A stretch of 37,770 nucleotides of DNA, from assembly GCF_000686565.1 (NCBI RefSeq), contig NZ_JMKW01000024.1, positions 1 to 37,770 of the forward strand. Direction: 5' to 3'. This DNA comes from Helicobacter bilis ATCC 51630 (GTDB lineage Bacteria > Campylobacterota > Campylobacteria > Campylobacterales > Helicobacteraceae). Positions 32,854-37,770 of the stretch are shown piece after piece (the stretch's first letter is position 1; the number at the start of each line of letters is the position of its first letter). The position numbers and the translations under genes are program-made. A model generated the notes under the pieces. The model ran no database searches. It saw only the letters and a program-made list of their open reading frames with translations, and was not told where the DNA came from.

Positions 32854-33945
32854 ATGGGCAATTTATTTAAAAGCTTAACAATAGGAAAACACACGATAAA
32901 ATATCCTATTTTTCAAGGTGGCATGGGTGTTGGCATTAGTTGGGACGAGTTGGCGGGCAATGTATCAAAGGAAGGTTGCTTAGGCATTATCTCTGCAGTT
33001 GGCACGGGCTATTATAAAAATATGGGTTTTGTTGATAAGATTTTATCAAGTAAGCCTTTTGAGGCGATTAACTTTTATAGTAAAAATGCGTTGAATGAAA
33101 TCTTTAAAAATGCGCGTAAAATATGCGGTGATAAGCCTTTGGGTGCAAATATTTTACATGCAATTAATGACTATGGCAGAGTGGTAAAAGATGCGTGTGA
33201 AGCAGGGGCAAATGTGATTATTACAGGTGCAGGACTGCCTACAAACATGCCAGAATTTACAAGGAATTTTCCAGAAGTAGCATTAGTCCCAATCGTATCA
33301 TCAGCAAAAGCCCTGCGTGTTATATGTAAGCGTTGGAGTGAGCGATATAAAAGAGTGCCAGATGCTGTGGTCGTAGAGGGACCTTTAAGTGGTGGTCATC
33401 AGGGCTTTAAATATGAGGATTGTTTTAAGCCAGAGTATCAGCTTGAAAACATTCTGCCACAAGTTGTTACAGAATCTATGCAGTGGGGGTCTATGCCAAT
33501 TATTGCTGCAGGTGGTATTTGGGATAGAAATGATATTGATACCATGCTTTCACTAGGGGCTAGTGGAGTGCAGATGGGGACAAGATTCTTAGGGACAAAA
33601 GAATGTGATGCAAAAGCTTATCAGCAAATCTTACCACATATTACTGAAGATGATATTGAACTTGTAAAATCGCCCGTTGGCTATCCAGCAAGAGCTTTAA
33701 ATATCGGTGTAATGCAGAGATTAAAAGAGGGGAATGCCCCAAAAGTGCAGTGCATTAGCAACTGCGTTAGCCCATGTCAAAGGGGCAAGGAAGCAAAAAA
33801 AGTGGGTTACTGCATAGCTGATAGCTTGGGCAAGGGACATTTAGGGAATCTTGAAGAGGGTTTATATTTCAGTGGTGCAAATGGCTATCGCGTAAAAGAG
33901 ATTTTGAGCGTTAAAGCATTAGTTGATGAATTAACAAAACGCTAA
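32854..33945 (+). CDS. Nitronate monooxygenase-family FMN protein (2-nitropropane dioxygenase/FabK-like)
   Basis: The 363-residue TIM-barrel protein shows the family's FMN- and substrate-site segments: YPIFQGGMGVGISWDELAG near the N terminus, LGIISAVGTGYY, VIITGAGLPT, VVVEGPLSGGHQGF (with the conserved histidine), PIIAAGGIWDRNDIDTMLSLGASGVQMGTRF and a cysteine-rich C terminus (CISNCVSPCQRG and GYCIAD). Family members oxidise nitronates or act as enoyl-ACP reductases (FabK); which applies here is not clear. In Campylobacterota the gene is often found near tyrS and the amidase gene. AGGATA precedes the ATG. It starts nine bases after tyrS. Confidence 0.9.
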   Translation: MGNLFKSLTIGKHTIKYPIFQGGMGVGISWDELAGNVSKEGCLGIISAVGTGYYKNMGFVDKILSSKPFEAINFYSKNALNEIFKNARKICGDKPLGANILHAINDYGRVVKDACEAGANVIITGAGLPTNMPEFTRNFPEVALVPIVSSAKALRVICKRWSERYKRVPDAVVVEGPLSGGHQGFKYEDCFKPEYQLENILPQVVTESMQWGSMPIIAAGGIWDRNDIDTMLSLGASGVQMGTRFLGTKECDAKAYQQILPHITEDDIELVKSPVGYPARALNIGVMQRLKEGNAPKVQCISNCVSPCQRGKEAKKVGYCIADSLGKGHLGNLEEGLYFSGANGYRVKEILSVKALVDELTKR

Positions 33946-33954
33946 TGGATATGT

Positions 33955-35151
33955 ATGCGTTGCATTGTGCTTTTTTTCTTGCTTATAAGCAGTTTGCAAG
34001 CCGACACACTGCGCGTTTTAAATACTATTCCTTTTGGTGCATCAAGCCTTAGGATTGATGCAAACAGAGCGTTCAAAAAAGATGAAATCAGCGTTCATAA
34101 ACTAAGTGATACAAGCACTTTTATAGACATATACGGCATATATGTGCCAACAGGTAGAAAAGAGTATAACTTCCCAAATAATACTCAAATCACAATCGCA
34201 CAAAACAACAAACAGCGACTTCGTGTGCTTATCACTCTCACCTCAAAAACTGAATTTGAATACAATGCCAAAGACAACCATCTCTATATTGCAATCAAAG
34301 AAAAAAATGCAAAACAAAGCGTAGTCCCAATCGCAAGTTCAAAAAAACCTGAAAAGCAACCAGAAAAAAAGCCCATACAACAAACAAAACCCACAACACA
34401 AAAGCCTAAACCAAAACCAGCCGCAAACACAAATCAGCCAAAGCCAATACTTGTTTCAAAGGCAACGCCAACGAGTAAAAATCGCAAGAAAATTATTATC
34501 CTAGATCCCGGACATGGCGGCAAGGATTGTGGCACACAAGGCATTTCTAAAACATGTGAAAAACATATTGTTTTAAGTGTAGCCAAACTCACCGCTCAAG
34601 AGCTTTCTAGAAGGGGCTATGTGGTCTATATGACAAGGAATACTGATATTTTTATCGAATTGCAAAGACGCACAGAAATGGCAAATGAGATACATGCGGA
34701 TTTGTTTATATCTATTCACGCAAACTCAATACCAGCAGGTTCAAGCAGACAGCCAAAAGGAGTAGAAACCTATTTTCTATCAACTGCAAGGACAGAGAGA
34801 GCGATAAATGCCGCTGCTATTGAGAATCAAGGCATGGCAGAATATTCGCCAACAACCATCGCTTCATTCCTTACTTCACAAAGGATTATCGCTTCAAATA
34901 AGCTTGGTATGGATGTGCAAGCAGGTATCCTAAAGCAAATCCGCACAAAATATAATGAGAATCTTGATGGTGGTGTAAGAGAGGGACCATTTTGGGTGCT
35001 TGTAGGTGCTCTCATGCCCTCAATCCTTATTGAAATAGGCTATAACTCTCACCCGGTAGAATCAGAGCGATTAAAGGATACAAGCTATCAAACCCTAATC
35101 GCCAAAGGCATTGCAAATGGTGTTGATGGATACATAACAAAGAATCCATAA
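33955..35151 (+). CDS. amiA: N-acetylmuramoyl-L-alanine amidase with AMIN domain
   Basis: This periplasmic zinc amidase cleaves the bond between muramic acid and the peptide stem in peptidoglycan during cell separation. The 398-residue protein has a Sec signal peptide (residues 1-16, cleavage after SLQA), an AMIN-type beta domain (about 17-115), a Pro/Lys/Gln-rich linker (about 118-175) and a C-terminal Amidase_3 domain. In this domain the metal-ligand segments are ILDPGHGGKDCG, ELQRRTEMANE, FISIHANSIP and LIEIGYNSHP. Helicobacter AmiA has the same organisation, so the gene symbol is reasonable. GGATATGT precedes the ATG. It follows the flavoprotein gene by nine bases and is the last intact housekeeping gene before the mobile remnant. 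Confidence 0.94.
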   Translation: MRCIVLFFLLISSLQADTLRVLNTIPFGASSLRIDANRAFKKDEISVHKLSDTSTFIDIYGIYVPTGRKEYNFPNNTQITIAQNNKQRLRVLITLTSKTEFEYNAKDNHLYIAIKEKNAKQSVVPIASSKKPEKQPEKKPIQQTKPTTQKPKPKPAANTNQPKPILVSKATPTSKNRKKIIILDPGHGGKDCGTQGISKTCEKHIVLSVAKLTAQELSRRGYVVYMTRNTDIFIELQRRTEMANEIHADLFISIHANSIPAGSSRQPKGVETYFLSTARTERAINAAAIENQGMAEYSPTTIASFLTSQRIIASNKLGMDVQAGILKQIRTKYNENLDGGVREGPFWVLVGALMPSILIEIGYNSHPVESERLKDTSYQTLIAKGIANGVDGYITKNP

Positions 35152-35209
35152 ATTACTACAATCTATTATTCTAAATATTTCACCAAACACTTTTAACACA
35201 AGAATATAG

Positions 35210-35548
35210 AATCAATCTATAAGCAGATTGTGGAGAAAAAAAGATGAGCTAGGATTCACATCGTGGAATGCTAGAGAAAAGACAGGGGATTATGGGCTAA
35301 AAAACTCACACGAGATGATAGCAGAGCTTTCTAACCCAGAGTTTGCTAGTAAGCTTAAAGGGGCAAATGTCTTTGAAAAGATTATTGATAATATTATCCA
35401 GCTTTTTGTTAGCACAGCAGAAATGATAGGACTTAAGAAAAGTAATGTCTATGATAAGCTAAGAGAGAATGTCAAAAATATTATAGAAAATTATAAAGAT
35501 GATTTTAGCCAAGAGTATGAGAAGCTAGGGGTAGGAATGTTAGCTTAG
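35210..35548 (+). pseudogene. 5' part of a phage-type polyvalent protein gene (truncated and frame-broken)
   Basis: The open frame starts directly after a TAG at 35207-35209, with no ATG until well inside, and gives a segment with LWRKKDELGFTSWNARE and GDYGLKNSHEMIAELSNPEF. I recognise this style from the large multi-domain ('polyvalent') proteins of phages and conjugative elements, in a region often found upstream of a metallopeptidase-like domain. The frame ends at TAG 35546-35548, but the reading continues in another frame from 35521, so a one-base indel between 35521 and 35548 is the simplest explanation. The 5' end of the gene is missing: 58 bases after the amidase stop there is no start for it. 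Confidence 0.6.
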
Positions 35549-36948
35549 AATTATTCGCAGGGGAAAAGGCGTTAGTAAATGAATCTTATGCACCACACAA
35601 AGCAAGACTAGAGAGGGCAAAAGAGTTAGAATCTAGTGGGGCAGATGAAATAGAGATATGGGAAAAAACAGGCTGGTATAAAGATAAGGATAAAAAATGG
35701 AAGTTTGAGATAAGCCAAAGTGGTGGGGAGTTTGATTGGGATTTACTAAAAAGCATAAGGTATGATTACTCAAGAGATGATAACTATATGAAATTGAAAG
35801 AAGTATTGCAGGATAGGGAATTATTTCAAGCATACCCAGAGCTACAAGACCTTAAAATACAAGCCGACCCATTAGGTGAAGACATTTTAGGCACATATAA
35901 AAAAGATAAAAAGAAAATATCCTTAGATATAGATACACTAAAATCACCACAAGAGGCAAAAAGCACTCTCTACCACGAAATACAACACGCAATCCAAGAT
36001 ATAGAGGGCTTTGCGTATGGGGAAAAATTAGAACAAATTGCTAAGGAAAATTACAGATTAAGGCACGGCGAAGTAGAAGCAAGAAATGTGGAAAACAGAA
36101 TGCAACAAGTCAGTGGTTATGAGACCAAAAAACCACCTAAGGAACAAATCCAAAAATCAATAAATACGATCGATAAAAATATACAAAAAGCAGAACAAGA
36201 AATACAAGAAATCAAAAATGGCATAGGAAAGTATAAAGGCGTATCACAAAAAGATAAAGAAAGAAGTATTAAAACAAACTTAGAGTTTATAGATAGTGCA
36301 TTAAGAGGTAGAGAAAGGGCAATAAAGCTTAGAGATAGTTATACTCAAACTCCACACCCTTATAAAACTATGGATACACATATAAACGACACTATCGCTG
36401 AAGCTACAATGCAAGGGAAAGCGTTAAGCAGAGAGCTAACAAACAAAGTGGAAAATATGCTAGAATCTAGCAATAAGATTTTGGGAGAGACAATGACTTT
36501 GAAAGATAGGCTACTTATAGACAATAAAATTAAATATAGTTATTTAAAAGAAATAGCCCAAGATTTACCTAAACCCATAACAAAAGATGATTTTTTACAT
36601 CTTTTAAAAAATAAAAAATATGTCAATATACAAACACCTATAAAAGAACTAGAAATAGAACCTTTAAAAGCTTACGAGCATTTAACGCAAAATTCTAACA
36701 AACAAAACAGGATAGATATAAGCGGTGCAATATTACCAACTTTGCAAAACCCACTTTTTATAACCAAAGACAAAAAAGACACTTACTATTTTTACAAACC
36801 TTTTAAAGATGAAAAGGGAGTGCTAAATATCGTTAGTATAGCCATACCAAAGAGCAATAGAATCCGCTACAAAACAAGCTACATTGCCTCAAGGGAAAGA
36901 ATGCTAAAAATGATAAATGAATACGAATTGGTATATGAAGCATTTTAA
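35521..36948 (+). CDS. Phage-type polyvalent protein, metallopeptidase-like plus PBECR-like nuclease segments (fragment)
   Basis: The frame is open from 35521; the first ATG (35788) is internal to the conserved region, so it is not the natural start. Segments in order: ELFAGEKALV and EIEIWEKTGWYKDKDKKWKF (polyvalent linker type found upstream in phage proteins), then ELFQAYPELQDLKI and a zincin-like LYHEIQHAIQDIEGFA (HEIQH at 35974-35988) with GEVEARNVENRM, matching the third-ligand region of such peptidases. A coiled linker rich in K, E and Q follows. The C-terminal 90 residues (AYEHLTQNSNKQNRID, FITKDKKDTYYFYKPF, NRIRYKTSYIAS) resemble the phage-Barnase-EndoU-ColicinE5/D-RelE-like nuclease family. 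The nuclease call is by pattern only. Confidence 0.6.
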   Translation, partial: EARGRNVSLELFAGEKALVNESYAPHKARLERAKELESSGADEIEIWEKTGWYKDKDKKWKFEISQSGGEFDWDLLKSIRYDYSRDDNYMKLKEVLQDRELFQAYPELQDLKIQADPLGEDILGTYKKDKKKISLDIDTLKSPQEAKSTLYHEIQHAIQDIEGFAYGEKLEQIAKENYRLRHGEVEARNVENRMQQVSGYETKKPPKEQIQKSINTIDKNIQKAEQEIQEIKNGIGKYKGVSQKDKERSIKTNLEFIDSALRGRERAIKLRDSYTQTPHPYKTMDTHINDTIAEATMQGKALSRELTNKVENMLESSNKILGETMTLKDRLLIDNKIKYSYLKEIAQDLPKPITKDDFLHLLKNKKYVNIQTPIKELEIEPLKAYEHLTQNSNKQNRIDISGAILPTLQNPLFITKDKKDTYYFYKPFKDEKGVLNIVSIAIPKSNRIRYKTSYIASRERMLKMINEYELVYEAF

Positions 36949-36949
36949 G

Positions 36950-37032
36950 GCAAGAGTGCCTCAGCAAAGGGGATAAACCACTTACATTGCGTATCCTACG
37001 GCTACTACTCTTGCGTGGGAGTATTATACCAC
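36950..37032 (+). other. Structured spacer with nested and alternative hairpins
   Basis: GCAAGAGT (36950-36957) pairs exactly with ACTCTTGC (37007-37014), enclosing GGATA (36971-36975) paired with TATCC (36992-36996). Just downstream GTGG (37015-37018) can pair with CCAC (37029-37032), and TACTC (37006-37010) can pair with GAGTA (37019-37023), which excludes the first stem. This arrangement lies between the polyvalent gene stop and the ribosome binding site of the next gene and is followed by A8. It could be an attenuator-like leader or terminator, but function is inferred from the pairing alone. Confidence 0.4.
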
Positions 37033-37049
37033 AAAAAAAAGGATTTAAC

Positions 37050-37367
37050 ATGTTAGACACAAAAAATCTCACTTTAAAGAAATTCCAAGAGAATTTTGAT
37101 TTTATAGAAGCTAAGATGAAAGATAGTCAAATATATAAAGACGCATTAGATAGTTTTGTAAAATATATGCCAAGCTACGCTTTTACAGATGACCAAAAGG
37201 CTTTAGCATATAGTGATTTTATGGCAAAGACATTTTTAGGAGTATTTCAAAGTGCAGTCCAAACAGCATTAACCATAGACCAAAACGAAGTAGCCACAAG
37301 AGATGCACAAAATCAAAGTGCTTTAGGCATATTAGGCAAAATAACAATAAAAGAGAGAAAGAAGTAG
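37050..37367 (+). CDS. Unknown 105-residue protein of the mobile element
   Basis: The ATG at 37050 has an AAAGGA ribosome binding site about eight bases upstream; an earlier frame from 36987 has no such site and would read through the hairpin region. The product is soluble and helical, with LKKFQENFDFIEAKMKDS and a run rich in A, Q and T (VQTALTIDQNEVATRDAQNQ), which looks like a phage structural or accessory protein, though I do not recognise the family. It is followed two bases later by the start of the broken gene at 37370, so the two form an operon. Confidence 0.6.
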   Translation: MLDTKNLTLKKFQENFDFIEAKMKDSQIYKDALDSFVKYMPSYAFTDDQKALAYSDFMAKTFLGVFQSAVQTALTIDQNEVATRDAQNQSALGILGKITIKERKK

Positions 37368-37369
37368 CA

Positions 37370-37770
37370 ATGCTATCAAATCAAGTGAAAGAAAGCTTTT
37401 TTAAGATACAAGCAAGTAAAATGCAAACAGCTCAACTTCAAGCCCAAGCCAATTATTAACATGAAAGAGAAGATAAAATCAAGGCAGAAGTATTACATAA
37501 AAGTGCCAATGATAACGCACAAATCAATAAGGCTAATTGTATGGTAAGTTATCAAAATGTCCTATCTAATGCAAATAAACCAGACTTGCTTAAAAGCTAT
37601 GATATGCAGCAAACTACCGTGAATACACTTAAAGCAATAGGTGAAGCTCCAATCAGTGATTACACAGATGAGTGGAAAAAGGTGCAAATAACGGATTTTA
37701 TACAGACTTTGATACGACTATTTTAGAGATATATGCTACTAAAAGTGTGATAGCTATTGATGAAGTGATA
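37370..37770 (+). pseudogene. Broken gene of the mobile element (stop codon and frameshift; runs off the window)
   Basis: ATG at 37370 opens a frame (MLSNQVKESFFKIQASKMQT...) ended by TAA at 37457-37459, after which the same frame continues for about 87 codons (EREDKIKAEVLHKSANDNAQ ... YTDEWKK) to a TAG at 37724-37726. In the next frame, reading from the A5 tract at about 37676-37680 gives KGANNGFYTDFDTTILEIY, which continues to the window end. A TAA nonsense codon plus loss of one A (A6 to A5) in that tract would explain the pattern. The gene is therefore inactive as written unless these are sequencing errors. Confidence 0.55.

Noticed and set aside
35152-35209. tRNA or attachment site at the amiA/mobile segment junction
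   Set aside because: No tRNA-like cloverleaf or direct repeat is visible in the 58 bases; the second boundary lies outside the window.
1-37770. CRISPR array
   Set aside because: No regularly spaced direct repeats were seen anywhere; repeated AGAATCT words are scattered and irregular.

Overview
The window looks like chromosomal DNA of a Helicobacter species (Campylobacterota), probably a low-GC species outside H. pylori. The base composition is about two-thirds A+T. It carries a CheA fused to a receiver domain (CheAY) with CheV and CheW, a hisC-fliF-fliG-fliH-hisA cluster, a birA-parA-parB cluster, a Sec-exported AMIN amidase, and a striking excess of the word AGAATC/GATTCT. From memory, the order LpxH-like phosphoesterase, cheV, cheAY, cheW matches the H. 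pylori chemotaxis locus.

Layout. 1-531: mostly non-coding, with three very short candidate reading frames, two of them overlapping, and a G9 tract (minus strand) just after leuC. 532-2315 (minus): a flavodoxin-fold oxidoreductase overlapping leuC. 2316-2983: AT-rich spacer with a perfect 20-bp inverted repeat and perhaps a decayed membrane gene, next to tRNA-Ala(GGC). 3186-7893 (minus): LpxH-like phosphoesterase, cheV, cheAY, cheW. 8092-9399 (plus): thiS, then a small interrupted ORF and a DNA methyltransferase. 9706-10362: an outer membrane beta-barrel protein. 10437-16232 (minus): cheY, and a probable operon hisC-fliF-fliG-fliH-hisA. 16396-16919 (plus): a FeoA-like protein and a zinc-ribbon protein. 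17130-19201 (minus): pstS and pstC, separated by a repeat-rich spacer and without pstA/pstB. 19397-20735 (plus): a radical SAM/SPASM protein and a GNAT acetyltransferase. 20864-23270 (minus): purF and a YhcC-type radical SAM gene. 23356-28353 (plus): a secreted unknown protein, then TPR-glycosyltransferase, birA, parA, parB. 28666-29835: a Tat-exported HisC-like aminotransferase. 30314-31285 (minus): corA. 31597-35151 (plus): tyrS, a nitronate-monooxygenase-family flavoprotein and an N-acetylmuramoyl-L-alanine amidase.

35210-37770 is different. It begins in the middle of a phage-type 'polyvalent protein' 59 bases after the amidase stop. This remnant contains an HEIQH metallopeptidase-like segment and a C-terminal segment resembling the phage Barnase-EndoU-ColicinE5/D-RelE-like nucleases, with a frame break between its two parts. 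A structured spacer follows, then a short intact gene and a gene broken by a stop codon and a frameshift. I read this as a decaying fragment of a prophage or other mobile element.

The strongest biological oddities are: the order of the two halves of PstS, which is circularly permuted relative to canonical PstS; the aminotransferase with a twin-arginine signal, paralogous to the cytosolic HisC in the same window; the mobile fragment with its predicted protease/nuclease protein; and the abundance of AGAATC/GATTCT in genes and in intergenic inverted repeats. All family calls are by eye from motifs; no database search was run.
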